Shown here: positions 53,084-61,634 of the stretch, in pieces
Numbering within the stretch: the first letter of the stretch is position 1
How the letters are laid out: each line of letters starts with the position of its first letter
DNA from: Desulfobacteraceae bacterium
GTDB taxonomy: Bacteria; Desulfobacterota; Desulfobacteria; Desulfobacterales; Desulfosalsimonadaceae
Length of the DNA stretch: 64,000 nucleotides
Reading direction: 5' to 3'
Assembly: GCA_011390465.1 (NCBI GenBank)
Contig: JAABSH010000001.1
Coordinates: forward strand, 124,001 to 188,000
Notes under the pieces: model-generated
Told to the model about the DNA's origin: nothing
Database searches by the model: none
Seen by the model: only the letters and a program-made list of their open reading frames with translations
Translations under genes and position numbers: made by a program

Positions 53084-54271
53084 TCAGCTTCCTCCTTCAG
53101 CAAGGGCCGCCAGCAGCGTGCCTCTTATGATAACGCCCTTGAGTTTTTTATTTTCATCAATAACGCCAAGGGGGTAGGGAAGATTGTGAAGAATTTCAAA
53201 CAGCTCGGAAGCCGGTGCATCCGGCGTCACGGTAATGATATCCTCCTCAATGATTTTTGTGAGATCCTTGTCGCCCCTCTTCTGTGCTTCAGATGCTTTT
53301 TCAGCAGTGATCATTCCCACCAGGGTGTTATCCTGACGGGTAATAAACAGTTTGGAAAAATTGTTGTTTCGCATTTTTCTCAAGGCAGACATCGGCCCGT
53401 CATTTCTGATGTGACCGGTGGCTTTTACCTTGTTCATCACATGCCGTGCGGTAAGAATTTTGGTTAAATTCACATCTTCAACAAATTTTTCCACATACCT
53501 TGTGGCCGGATTCATGAGAATATCTTCCGGTGTTCCGATCTGAACCACCTTGCCATCTTTCATCAAAACAATCCGGTCGCCCAGTTTAAGGGCTTCGTCA
53601 AGGTCATGGCTGATAAAAACAATGGTTTTTTTCACCTTGTCCTGAAGATCAATGAGCTCATCCTGCATATCGCTTCGGATCAGCGGATCCAGGGCGGAAA
53701 AGGCTTCATCCATCAAAAGAATATCCGGATCCAGGGCAAGGGCCCGGGCGAGTCCCACCCGCTGCTGCATGCCCCCGCTCATCTGGGACGGGTAGCTGTC
53801 TTCATGGCCTTGCAGTCCCACCTGTGCCAGAACATCAATGGCGATTTTTCTTCTTTCCTGAGGGTCCATTCCTTTTATTTCAAGACCGTATTCCGCGTTT
53901 TCCGCAATGGTTCTGTGGGGAAACAACGCGAAATGCTGAAACACCATTCCGAATTTTTTCTGCCGCAGCTTTCTGAGTTCCGCCTCATTCAGACTGCCGA
54001 TATCAACACCATCAATGTTGATCTGTCCGGCTGAAGGCTCAATCAGCCGGTTAAGGCATCTGACAAGGGTTGATTTCCCGCTTCCCGAAAGACCCATGAT
54101 AACAAGAATTTCACCTTCTTTAACATCAAAAGTGACACCGCCAACACCAACCGCATGTTTGGTTTTGTTGAGGAGTTCATCCTTTGTCATTCCATCCTTT
54201 AAAAGCTGGACAGCTTTTTTCGGATCGGGTCCAAAAATTTTGTATACTTCTTTAATCTGTATTTTGGACAT
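53084..54271 (-). CDS. opuAA: Glycine betaine/proline ABC transporter ATP-binding protein with CBS domains
   Basis: ATPase of the OpuA/ProU importer, 395 aa. Walker A GLSGSGKSTLVRCLNRL is near residue 60, the ABC signature MSGGMQQRVGLARALALDPD near 165, and Walker B ILLMDEAFSALDPL follows. Two C-terminal CBS repeats (about 280-395: LTARHVMNKVKATGHIRND and IEEDIITVTPDAPASELFEI) sense ionic strength or cyclic di-AMP in relatives such as OpuA. A long N-terminal extension (KEVYKIFGPDPKKAVQLLKD) is typical of ProV. It lies 42 bp after marR and overlaps the opuAB ribosome site. Confidence 0.95.
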   Translation of the reverse strand: MSKIQIKEVYKIFGPDPKKAVQLLKDGMTKDELLNKTKHAVGVGGVTFDVKEGEILVIMGLSGSGKSTLVRCLNRLIEPSAGQINIDGVDIGSLNEAELRKLRQKKFGMVFQHFALFPHRTIAENAEYGLEIKGMDPQERRKIAIDVLAQVGLQGHEDSYPSQMSGGMQQRVGLARALALDPDILLMDEAFSALDPLIRSDMQDELIDLQDKVKKTIVFISHDLDEALKLGDRIVLMKDGKVVQIGTPEDILMNPATRYVEKFVEDVNLTKILTARHVMNKVKATGHIRNDGPMSALRKMRNNNFSKLFITRQDNTLVGMITAEKASEAQKRGDKDLTKIIEEDIITVTPDAPASELFEILHNLPYPLGVIDENKKLKGVIIRGTLLAALAEGGS

Positions 54272-54313
54272 GGTTTTTTCCTGTAAAAAGTTATTATTTT
54301 AATTGCCTATGAA

Positions 54314-54862
54314 CTATGAAGTAAACGGCAGGTCCCTGGCCGGCTTTTCCGCCTCGCCGGTTTCAATGGGGGATGCAGACAGAAACGGCTCTGCTTTTAA
54401 TGCCTTTGCATCCAGGATGGTGACAAGCCGCTGCAGGGCGGACAGGATCATGGTTTTTTCCCAATCCTGAAGGGTATTGAATTTTTCAAGAAAATTTTCC
54501 TGCATCACCGGCGGGGCTTTCCGCAGCAGTTTCTCCCCGATATCTGTGATGGCGACCATCACCTTCCGCTTATCGCGAAGGCCTTTGTGCCGGGCAACCA
54601 GCCCCCGCTTTTCCATCCGCTCCAGGATTCCGGTGAGGGTTCCCTGGCTTAAACTCACGTTTTTTGCCACCTGACCGACCGAAATCTCATCAACGGATTG
54701 AATATACCGCAACACAACCAGCTGCGGCCCGGTCAGCCCCACGCGCTTGACCAGCTGTTTGGAATTCAAATCAACGGCCTGTATGATTTTCCTCAATGAA
54801 ATCAAAACATTGTCACTCAATTCCCGGTTAACAGCATTTTCGCTTTGCATAACCCCAAACAC
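54314..54862 (-). CDS. MarR family transcriptional regulator
   Basis: A 182-aa winged-helix repressor. The DNA-binding part lies at about 55-115, with ISVGQVAKNVSLSQGTLTGI and the wing GLRDKRKVMVAITDIG. The first 45 residues (LISLRKIIQAVDLNSKQLVK) dimerise. It is the first gene of the likely marR-opuAA-opuAB-opuAC operon. MarR regulators control osmolyte genes elsewhere, for example EctR, so control of betaine uptake is a reasonable inference. Start GTG 54862 or ATG 54850 (MQSENAV); neither has a good ribosome site. Its promoter carries clustered palindromes, suggesting autorepression. Confidence 0.88.
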   Translation of the reverse strand: MFGVMQSENAVNRELSDNVLISLRKIIQAVDLNSKQLVKRVGLTGPQLVVLRYIQSVDEISVGQVAKNVSLSQGTLTGILERMEKRGLVARHKGLRDKRKVMVAITDIGEKLLRKAPPVMQENFLEKFNTLQDWEKTMILSALQRLVTILDAKALKAEPFLSASPIETGEAEKPARDLPFTS

Positions 54863-55259
54863 ACCTGAACAGTTGTCGAGACTGACCTGCTTTTAAATTT
54901 CCTTTGTATTAAAAATATTAGCATAACAAATAAATTCATTTGATGTCAAATTAAAAATTTGATAACAAATGAATTTATGATAAAGAATCCAACATTATAA
55001 CGCCGGCATGACTGCTTCTATAGCATCAAAATCAGCATCAAAACCGGTTTTTTTTGTTTGCACAACAACCATCTTAAGAAAAAATTACCTAAATTTTACC
55101 GCATATGTTTGACTTTTTTTTATAAATTTGCTTTGTATACAATATATTTGAGAATTTTATAATTTACCTTTCGGCCTGTCTGCGTAAACATTGTCTGTTT
55201 TTGGCTGACAAAAGCCGGAAACCCTAAATTTTTAACTTAAGAGCAAAGGAGTCAGAATC
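54863..55259. promoter_or_regulatory. AT-rich control region between marR-opuA and the porin gene, with operator-like palindromes
   Basis: A 397-bp gap. On the minus strand TTGACA (54949-54944) and TATGCT (54925-54920), 18-bp spacer, form the likely marR promoter. Three palindromes sit about 20 bp apart. CAAATAAATTCATTTG (54927-54942) lies between -35 and -10, TCAAATTAAAAATTTGA (54946-54962) overlaps the -35, and CAAATGAATTTATGAT (54966-54981) is upstream. The first and third also pair as a 13-bp inverted repeat. On the other side GCAAAGGAGTCAG is the porin ribosome site. Confidence 0.65.
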
Positions 55260-56492
55260 ATGAAAACCGTAAGGACTGTTTTTTATTTTTTAATCAGCTT
55301 TCTATTGTTATTGCCGGTAACCAGCAGCTTCGCGGCCGTGGACATCGGCCCGCTTTCCATTGGCGGCGCCATCCGGGCCAATTACGTGATTGGCGACTAC
55401 ACACCAGAACTGAACCGGGCATCCCGGGCCCAGGACGACGGCGGCACATTCACCCTGGACACGTTCCGGTTTAACGTGGGGTTTGAACAGGGATCCTTTA
55501 TCGGCAAAGCCGAATACCGCTTCTACCCGGGATATGGGGACAACAACCATGACGGCTACCATTTCCTGCACACCGGCTGGCTCGGGTACAATTTTGAAGA
55601 CGAAAGCCAGATTCAGGTAGGTGTCAACCGGGTGCCTTTCGGACCCGGCCCCTATGGGGTTTCCCAGAGCTTTTTCTTTGACCAGCACTATTATGTCGGT
55701 CTTGCCGATGACATGGATCTGGGTGTCAAATATTCCAAAACCTACGACAACCTGGCCATTGATGTGGCTTATTACGCCTCGGACGAAGGCACTTACAACG
55801 GCGGCAATTTTTCCAATGACAGTGTCCGTTATTCCTACGACGTGGTAGATGAAACCGGCGACGGATACGAAGAACGCAACCAGGTCAATCTCCGGGCCAT
55901 CTATACGCTTAAAGGCGACAACGGCAGTACGGCCCTGGGGGGGTCTCTTCAATACGGCGAGCTGGAAAGCAACGGGCCCCAGGATGACGGAGATCATTAT
56001 GCGGCTTCCGGTCATGCGGTATTCAAATATTTCAATGTGACCCTGGCCACCCAGTTGACCTATTATGACTATGATGTGGAAGCGGATCAGCCCCTGGGAA
56101 CCGACCGGCTGGTGCAGATGGGCGCATTTGATTTTCCCACAGTGATTGCGGAAGAAGCCTGGATTCCGGCGGTTTCCCTGAGTTATTTTCTGGAAACCCC
56201 TCAGGTGGATTGGCTGTCTTACGTGATCCCCTATGTTGAATACAGTAATATTGTCAAAGAAACCGGCAACTGCAATGACAGCGAAATGGTGGATATCGGC
56301 GCGGCCTGGGGCAATGGGGGATGGTATATTTATACCGACCTTGTCTTTTCCAACGGCAATGATTTTATCGGCAACGCTGCCGGCTATGGTGATTATGCAG
56401 GCGATTCTGTCTGGTCCAGCAACCGGGTGGGCGAAAATCCCACGGACAAATGGGAATACCGGTTTAACATCAACTTTGGCTATTATTTCTAA
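55260..56492 (+). CDS. Outer-membrane porin-like beta-barrel
   Basis: A 410-aa exported barrel. The signal peptide (VFYFLISFLLLLPVTSSFAA) is cut after SFA or FAA. Mature sequence has many alternating strands ending in aromatic girdle residues, for example FIGKAEYRFYPGYGDNN and YNFEDESQIQVGVNRVPFGP. The last strand ends FNINFGYYF, with the C-terminal phenylalanine used by the BAM complex. Its family was not named by eye; acidic surface loops (NNHDGYH, DDMDLGV) could favour cations or carbohydrates. It is monocistronic, between a control region shared with marR and a terminator, in an osmolyte neighbourhood. Confidence 0.82.
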   Translation: MKTVRTVFYFLISFLLLLPVTSSFAAVDIGPLSIGGAIRANYVIGDYTPELNRASRAQDDGGTFTLDTFRFNVGFEQGSFIGKAEYRFYPGYGDNNHDGYHFLHTGWLGYNFEDESQIQVGVNRVPFGPGPYGVSQSFFFDQHYYVGLADDMDLGVKYSKTYDNLAIDVAYYASDEGTYNGGNFSNDSVRYSYDVVDETGDGYEERNQVNLRAIYTLKGDNGSTALGGSLQYGELESNGPQDDGDHYAASGHAVFKYFNVTLATQLTYYDYDVEADQPLGTDRLVQMGAFDFPTVIAEEAWIPAVSLSYFLETPQVDWLSYVIPYVEYSNIVKETGNCNDSEMVDIGAAWGNGGWYIYTDLVFSNGNDFIGNAAGYGDYAGDSVWSSNRVGENPTDKWEYRFNINFGYYF

Positions 56493-56524
56493 TCCATATT
56501 CACAAAACACATTATAAAAAATCC

Positions 56525-56574
56525 AGCCCGGCGGATGCAAATAGGCGTATTTGCGGAACCCGGGCTGTTTTTTT
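56525..56574 (+). terminator. Intrinsic terminator after the porin gene
   Basis: Two stacked stems: AGCCCGG/CCGGGCT (56525-56531 with 56560-56566) and GCAAATA/TATTTGC (56537-56543 with 56548-56554), separated by an internal loop. T7 follows at 56568-56574. Confidence 0.8.
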
Positions 56575-56656
56575 GGGTTGAAAAAATCACCGCCCGTGCC
56601 CATACTTTACAAATTAAACTTTTCCTATATCGCACTTTTTTTCAGGAACCACGCCA

Positions 56657-58105
56657 ATGACCATTCAAAACAAAATTCATGTCATCACCTATCCCGACAG
56701 CCTGGGAAAAAACCTCCAGGAACTTCACTATGTGCTGAACCGGTATTTCAGAGCCGCGGTAAGCGGCATCCACATCCTGCCCTTTTATCCGTCTTCCGCG
56801 GACCGGGGATTTGCACCGCTCACCTACTATGAAGTGGCCCCTGGGTTCGGCACATGGAAAGACCTTGAAATCATCAACCACGACTATGACCTGATGTTCG
56901 ACTTCATGGTCAACCACCTGTCCCGGCAGTCCAAATATTTTGTTGATTTTCTGGAAAACGGCAATCAGTCCGAATTTGCGGATCTTTTTCTGTCTTTTTC
57001 CAAACTGGATCCGGAAAACAAGATCACCCAGGCGGATCTGGACAAGGTCTACACCCGCAAACCCCGGCCCCCGTTTCAGGAAATCCAGCGGCCGGACGGG
57101 TCCATGGAAACCATCTGGAGCACCTTTGATTTCGAGCAGATTGATGTGGATATTGATTCGCCGAAAACCAAAGAACTGTTCCGGGATTTTCTGATTTTTC
57201 TGTCCCGAAAAAAACCCACCTTCATCCGGATGGACGCCATTGCCTACACCACGGTGGAGATCGGCACCAACTGCTTTTTTCTGGAGCCCCAGATCTGGGA
57301 TATTCTTGAAATGCTGAAAGGGTTTGTGTCGCCATTCGGCGTCCACATTCTTCCGGAAGTTCACGCCCATTATACCTATCAGCTGAAAATGGCGGAAAAA
57401 GGCTATTGGGTGTATGATTTTTCCCTGCCCATGCTGGTGCTGCACACCCTGTATCACCATACCAACCAGCGGCTGCTTGAATGGCTGAAAATCTGCCCCC
57501 GCCGGCAGATCACCACCCTGGATACCCATGACGGCATCGGCGTGGTGGATGTGGAAGATCTGATGGCGCCGGAAGAGATCGAAAAAACCGTTAACGGGCT
57601 TTACGCCAAAGGCTCCAATGTCAAACCCATCTATTCCAGTGCGGAATACCAGAATCTCGACATTTATCAGGTCAACTGCACCTTTTATTCCGCGCTGGAA
57701 GAAAATGACGATTCCTATATCGCGGCCCGCACCATCCAGTTTTTCACGCCGGGCATTCCCCAGGTCTATTATGTGGGGCTTCTGGCCGGCAAAAATGATA
57801 TCCGCCTGGTGGAAGAAACCCGAAACGGCCGGGACATCAACCGGCACAGTTATCATCTGGATGAAATTCATGAAGAAGTGAACCGGCCCGTGGTGCAGCG
57901 GCTTACCCGGCTCATGGAATTCCGAAACACCTATCCGGCCTTTGACGGGGACCTGACCATTGAAGAGTCTCCTGAAAGTCAGGTAAAATTGACTTACACT
58001 CACGGCAACTGCACCTGCACCGCACACATTGACCTTTTTGACTATTCCACCCAAATAACGTATTATGATGAAAAAACGGGTACCATGAAAACCTTTTCAG
58101 CATAA
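56657..58105 (+). CDS. Sucrose phosphorylase (GH13 subfamily 18)
   Basis: Phosphorolytic glycoside hydrolase-family enzyme, 482 aa, that converts sucrose and phosphate to glucose-1-phosphate and fructose. The nucleophile Asp is near 193 in FIRMDAIAYT, the acid/base Glu near 234 in LPEVHAHYTY, and the stabilising Asp near 292 in TLDTHDGIG. The spacing closely matches Bifidobacterium sucrose phosphorylase (192/232/290). IHILPFYPSSADRGFAPLTY is also typical. Related GH13_18 enzymes act on sucrose-6'-phosphate, glucosylglycerol or glucosylglycerate. The nearby sugar kinase and sucrose-phosphate synthase favour sucrose or its phosphate. Confidence 0.9.
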   Translation: MTIQNKIHVITYPDSLGKNLQELHYVLNRYFRAAVSGIHILPFYPSSADRGFAPLTYYEVAPGFGTWKDLEIINHDYDLMFDFMVNHLSRQSKYFVDFLENGNQSEFADLFLSFSKLDPENKITQADLDKVYTRKPRPPFQEIQRPDGSMETIWSTFDFEQIDVDIDSPKTKELFRDFLIFLSRKKPTFIRMDAIAYTTVEIGTNCFFLEPQIWDILEMLKGFVSPFGVHILPEVHAHYTYQLKMAEKGYWVYDFSLPMLVLHTLYHHTNQRLLEWLKICPRRQITTLDTHDGIGVVDVEDLMAPEEIEKTVNGLYAKGSNVKPIYSSAEYQNLDIYQVNCTFYSALEENDDSYIAARTIQFFTPGIPQVYYVGLLAGKNDIRLVEETRNGRDINRHSYHLDEIHEEVNRPVVQRLTRLMEFRNTYPAFDGDLTIEESPESQVKLTYTHGNCTCTAHIDLFDYSTQITYYDEKTGTMKTFSA

Positions 58106-58144
58106 GCAAGACGGCTTCCAAATAAGTGCATTTTAAAAAAATCT

Positions 58145-58227
58145 TATCTCGCGCAGAGCCGCAGAGCTCGCAGAGAAAAAATCTCAGCGCCTCTGCGTCC
58201 CTGCGGGAGAAAAAATATTATGGACAG
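58145..58227 (-). repeat. Hairpin repeat, copy 1 of an inverted pair
   Basis: An 83-bp element rich in CGCAGAG/CTCTGCG blocks, able to fold on itself. On the minus strand it begins CTGTCCATAATATTTTTT and reads into TCCCGCAGGGACGCAGAG. Copy 2 at 62442-62526 has the same start on the plus strand. The pair brackets the kinase, SPS and hydratase genes. Confidence 0.85.
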
Positions 58228-58277
58228 GAATTTCTTATTGGTCCATACAGCGGCGAAAATACCGTCAAAGGTTTTTT

Positions 58278-59219
58278 ATGAAACAGTCAAAAGCACAGAC
58301 TCCTTTTAAAACACCCTTGGTCGTGGTTGTCGGTGAAATTCTCTTTGACATTATCCGCGGGGAAAAACACCTGGGCGGGGCCCCGTTTAATTTTGCTTTT
58401 CACATGCAGCACCTGGGCTTTGGGGTGCGGTTTGTGTCCCGTATCGGCAGGGATGAAAACGGCCGGGAAATGATGGAACAGCTCAAAACCCTTGATTTTC
58501 CCGTGGCAGACATTCAGATGGATCCGGAATATCCCACCGGCACGGTGACCGTGACGTTGGATCCGGACGGCACGCCGCAATTTGACATCGCCGCGCCAGT
58601 GGCGTATGATCATATTGAATTTATGGAAAATATTCACGCGCCCCGTTTAAATGCGGCAGACTGCCTGTATTACGGCACCCTTTCCCAGCGCAGATCCCAT
58701 GGACACGCGCAGATCCAACAATTTCTCGCGCACATGCCGGCCTCCAGAATCTGCTTCTATGATATCAATCTGCGGCCAAATGGCTATACCAAACCCGCAA
58801 TCCTGGAATCGCTCGCCCGCACCACCATTTTAAAGCTCAATGAAGACGAACTGGGCGTGTGCGGACAAATGCTCGCGCTCGCCATGGAAGGCGACGATCT
58901 GGTGCGGCAGCTCATGGCGCAATTTGATATTTCCCAGGTGATTTTAACCCGGGGCGCTGACGGCAGCGTGTTATACACCAAAGATCAGCAGATAAAATCG
59001 CCCCCTGCGAAGGTGCGTCACATGGCCGATTCCGTGGGCGCGGGAGACGCGTTTGCCGCCATGTTCTCGGCATGCACCTTAACCGGCCGGCCCCCGGAAC
59101 AGGCCATTGGCGCAGCATCGGCTTTTAGCGCCCGCATCTGTGAAATTGCGGGCGCGATTCCGGAATCTGCTGACGTTTATATACCCTTCAGAAAAATGCT
59201 TTATGCGCAAACCGACTGA
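58278..59219 (+). CDS. PfkB family carbohydrate kinase, probable fructokinase
   Basis: Ribokinase-fold sugar kinase, 313 aa. The first PfkB signature is visible as GGAPFNFAFHMQHLGFGVRF followed by VSRIGRDENGREMM. The second, with the catalytic base, reads DSVGAGDAFAAMFSACTL near residue 250. LTRGADGSVLY also fits. Between sucrose phosphorylase and sucrose-phosphate synthase, it most likely phosphorylates fructose released from sucrose, returning fructose-6-phosphate to the SPS reaction. Other hexose or nucleoside substrates cannot be excluded. Confidence 0.87.
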   Translation: MKQSKAQTPFKTPLVVVVGEILFDIIRGEKHLGGAPFNFAFHMQHLGFGVRFVSRIGRDENGREMMEQLKTLDFPVADIQMDPEYPTGTVTVTLDPDGTPQFDIAAPVAYDHIEFMENIHAPRLNAADCLYYGTLSQRRSHGHAQIQQFLAHMPASRICFYDINLRPNGYTKPAILESLARTTILKLNEDELGVCGQMLALAMEGDDLVRQLMAQFDISQVILTRGADGSVLYTKDQQIKSPPAKVRHMADSVGAGDAFAAMFSACTLTGRPPEQAIGAASAFSARICEIAGAIPESADVYIPFRKMLYAQTD

Positions 59220-59241
59220 CACACTGCCACAAGGACACTCC

Positions 59242-61428
59242 ATGAAAAACTCAAAACTCTATATCCAATTGTTCAGCATTCACGGACTGGTCCGAAGCGA
59301 AAACATGGAACTGGGCCATGACGCGGACACCGGCGGCCAGATCAAATATGTGGTGGAACTGGCCCGGGCCCTCAGCCGGAACCACGCGGTGGCGCGGGTG
59401 GATCTTTTCACCCGCCTGATTTCGGACAAATCCGTGTCCGTGGATTATGCAAAACCCGTTGAAAAGGTGAATGATAAATTCAGTATTGTGCGTATTCAGT
59501 GCGGGGGCCGCAAATACATGCGCAAGGAACTGCTGTGGCCGTATCTGGACGAGTTTGTGGACAAAACCATCAAGCACATGAAACGGCAAAACCGCATCCC
59601 GGACATTGTGCACGGCCATTATCCGGATGCCGGGTACGTGGCCTTGAATCTTGCGGAGATTTTCGGCATTCCCTTTGTCTATACCGGCCATTCCCTGGGC
59701 CGGTCCAAACTGGCCCGGCTGCTCAATGACGGCATGAAAAAAAAGGATATCATCAGCAAATACAAAATCGACCACCGCATCGAAATGGAAGAAAAAATTC
59801 TGAAAAACGCGGATTTTGTGGTGGCGTCCACCAACCAGGAAGTCAACGAACAGTACGGGCTTTATGAAAACCGCAACGTGCCCAAATACAGCGTGATCCC
59901 GCCGGGTTTGGATGTGGACCGGTTTTATCCGTTTTATCATGACATGCTGCCGGAGATCACCAAAGAGGAGGCCGAAGTCTATGCCGAGGCCTCGGTTCTG
60001 GAAGAGCTGAACCGGTTTTTCATGCACCCGGACCGGCCGCTTATTCTGTCGCTGTGCCGGCCGGACAAGCGCAAAAACATTACCGGCCTGATCAAAGCCT
60101 ATGGCGAGGACAAAAGCCTTCAGTCCATGGCCAATCTGGCGGTTTTCGCGGGCATCCGCAAAGACATCACGGAAAAAGAAGACAACGAACGGGACGTGCT
60201 CACCCGGATTCTCCTGCTCATGGACAAATACGATCTTTACGGCAAAATCGCCATTCCCAAAAAACATGATTTTGAGTATGAAGTACCGGCCCTGTACCGC
60301 ATTGCCGCGGATAAAAAAGGGGTGTTTGTCAATTCCGCGCTCACCGAACCCTTCGGCATCACCCTGCTCGAAGCCGCTGCCACCGGGCTTCCCCTTGTGG
60401 CGCCCAATGACGGCGGTCCCCAGGACATCATTAAAAACTGCGATTGCGGCTTTCTTGTGGACACCACCAATACAAAAGAACTGGCGGAGGCCATCAAAAC
60501 CCTGATCATTGATGAAGAAAAATGGAAGACCTTTTCCAAAAACGGCATCATGAATGTCCGAAAATATTATACCTGGGACAGCCACAGCAGCACCTATATT
60601 AAAAACATCAACAGCGTGCTCAAGAAATTCCACCCCAACGACATGAGCAAAGCCCGGCCCACGGACGCCATCGGCCGCCGCATTGCCGGGCTCAATTATT
60701 TTCTGGTCACAGACATCGACAACACCCTTATTGGCGATGACAATTCCCATCTTTCGGAACTTTGCGAGTTGCTTGCAAAACACAAAAACCATATCGGCTT
60801 TGCCGTGGCCACCGGCCGCACCGTGGAATCCGCCATTGAGCATCTGAAAAAATTCAAGGTTCCCATGCCGGATATTATTATCTCCTCTGTGGGAACGGAA
60901 ATCTATTACGGACCGGAGCGCCATTACAGCCGGGGGTGGGACACCCATATTTCCGCAAAATGGAACCGGAAAAAAATCGTTGCCCTGCTTGCGGATTTTT
61001 CATTTCTCACCTATCAGGAGGAAGCCACCCAGCGGAAATTCAAAATCAGCTATGACATGAAACCGAGAAAAGACCGGCTGGCCAAAATTCACAGCCGGCT
61101 CCTGGAAAATAAATGCAGCTACAATCTGATCTATTCCCATGATAAATACCTGGATATTCTGCCGTACCGGGCGTCAAAAGGAAAAGCCGTGCGGTATCTG
61201 AGCTATAAATGGGATATTCCCCTTAAAAATTTTCTGGTCTGCGGGGATTCGGGCAATGACGAGGAAATGCTGCGGGGCGAGCCCATGGCCGCAGTCATGG
61301 GAAATTACAGCCCGGAACTGGAACCCCTCAAAGGCCAGCGCAAACTGTTTTTTGCCGAAAGTCCCTGTGCCGGCGGCATTCTGGAGGCTGTCCGGCATTA
61401 TCGGTTCGTTGAAAAAGCCAGGGGATGA
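59242..61428 (+). CDS. sps: Sucrose-phosphate synthase with fused sucrose-phosphatase domain
   Basis: A 728-aa bifunctional protein for sucrose synthesis. The GT-B glycosyltransferase part (residues 1-470; GT4) has HGLVRSENMELGHDADTGGQ at the front and NSALTEPFGITLLEAAATGLP with the E-x7-E region near 370. It joins a nucleotide-sugar to fructose-6-phosphate. The C-terminal HAD part (about 490-728), with VTDIDNTLIGDD carrying the DxDxT nucleophile, would release free sucrose. The start at 59242 (AAGGACACTCC upstream) is chosen over a frame opening inside the kinase gene at 59107. SPS-SPP fusions are known in cyanobacteria and some proteobacteria, where sucrose is a compatible solute. Confidence 0.93.
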   Translation: MKNSKLYIQLFSIHGLVRSENMELGHDADTGGQIKYVVELARALSRNHAVARVDLFTRLISDKSVSVDYAKPVEKVNDKFSIVRIQCGGRKYMRKELLWPYLDEFVDKTIKHMKRQNRIPDIVHGHYPDAGYVALNLAEIFGIPFVYTGHSLGRSKLARLLNDGMKKKDIISKYKIDHRIEMEEKILKNADFVVASTNQEVNEQYGLYENRNVPKYSVIPPGLDVDRFYPFYHDMLPEITKEEAEVYAEASVLEELNRFFMHPDRPLILSLCRPDKRKNITGLIKAYGEDKSLQSMANLAVFAGIRKDITEKEDNERDVLTRILLLMDKYDLYGKIAIPKKHDFEYEVPALYRIAADKKGVFVNSALTEPFGITLLEAAATGLPLVAPNDGGPQDIIKNCDCGFLVDTTNTKELAEAIKTLIIDEEKWKTFSKNGIMNVRKYYTWDSHSSTYIKNINSVLKKFHPNDMSKARPTDAIGRRIAGLNYFLVTDIDNTLIGDDNSHLSELCELLAKHKNHIGFAVATGRTVESAIEHLKKFKVPMPDIIISSVGTEIYYGPERHYSRGWDTHISAKWNRKKIVALLADFSFLTYQEEATQRKFKISYDMKPRKDRLAKIHSRLLENKCSYNLIYSHDKYLDILPYRASKGKAVRYLSYKWDIPLKNFLVCGDSGNDEEMLRGEPMAAVMGNYSPELEPLKGQRKLFFAESPCAGGILEAVRHYRFVEKARG

Positions 61429-61551
61429 CGGCTTCGCAAAAAGTCCAAATTCTTTGTTGCGCTGCATTCTCAGCTGCTTCAGCGTAAACTAACTACGCAT
61501 CATTGCTGAGGATTTGCGCGCCTCAAATTTGGAGCTTTTTTCTTTGCCGTC
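61427..61551. repeat. Palindromic element abutting the sps stop codon
   Basis: A 125-bp imperfect cruciform. GACGGCTTCGCAAAAAGTCC at its left end is mirrored by GGAGCTTTTTTCTTTGCCGTC-like sequence at its right. Inner arms CTCAGC/GCTGAG and GCGTA/TACGC flank the centre. It starts inside the sps stop codon. It may act as a transcript 3' structure. Confidence 0.7.
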
Positions 61552-61634
61552 GAAATCTGACTTTTTACGGTTTTATCAGGAGATAAGCGGGTTGCAGGTT
61601 ACAGGTTGTCAGGCTGAAAAAAAGGAGAAAAATT

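Noticed and set aside
59251-60948. 565-codon open frame antisense to sps, and similar long frames antisense to the sucrose phosphorylase (56642-58054) and porin (55308-56603) genes
   Set aside because: Each lies wholly opposite a gene with clear catalytic or barrel signatures; composition is typical of antisense shadows.
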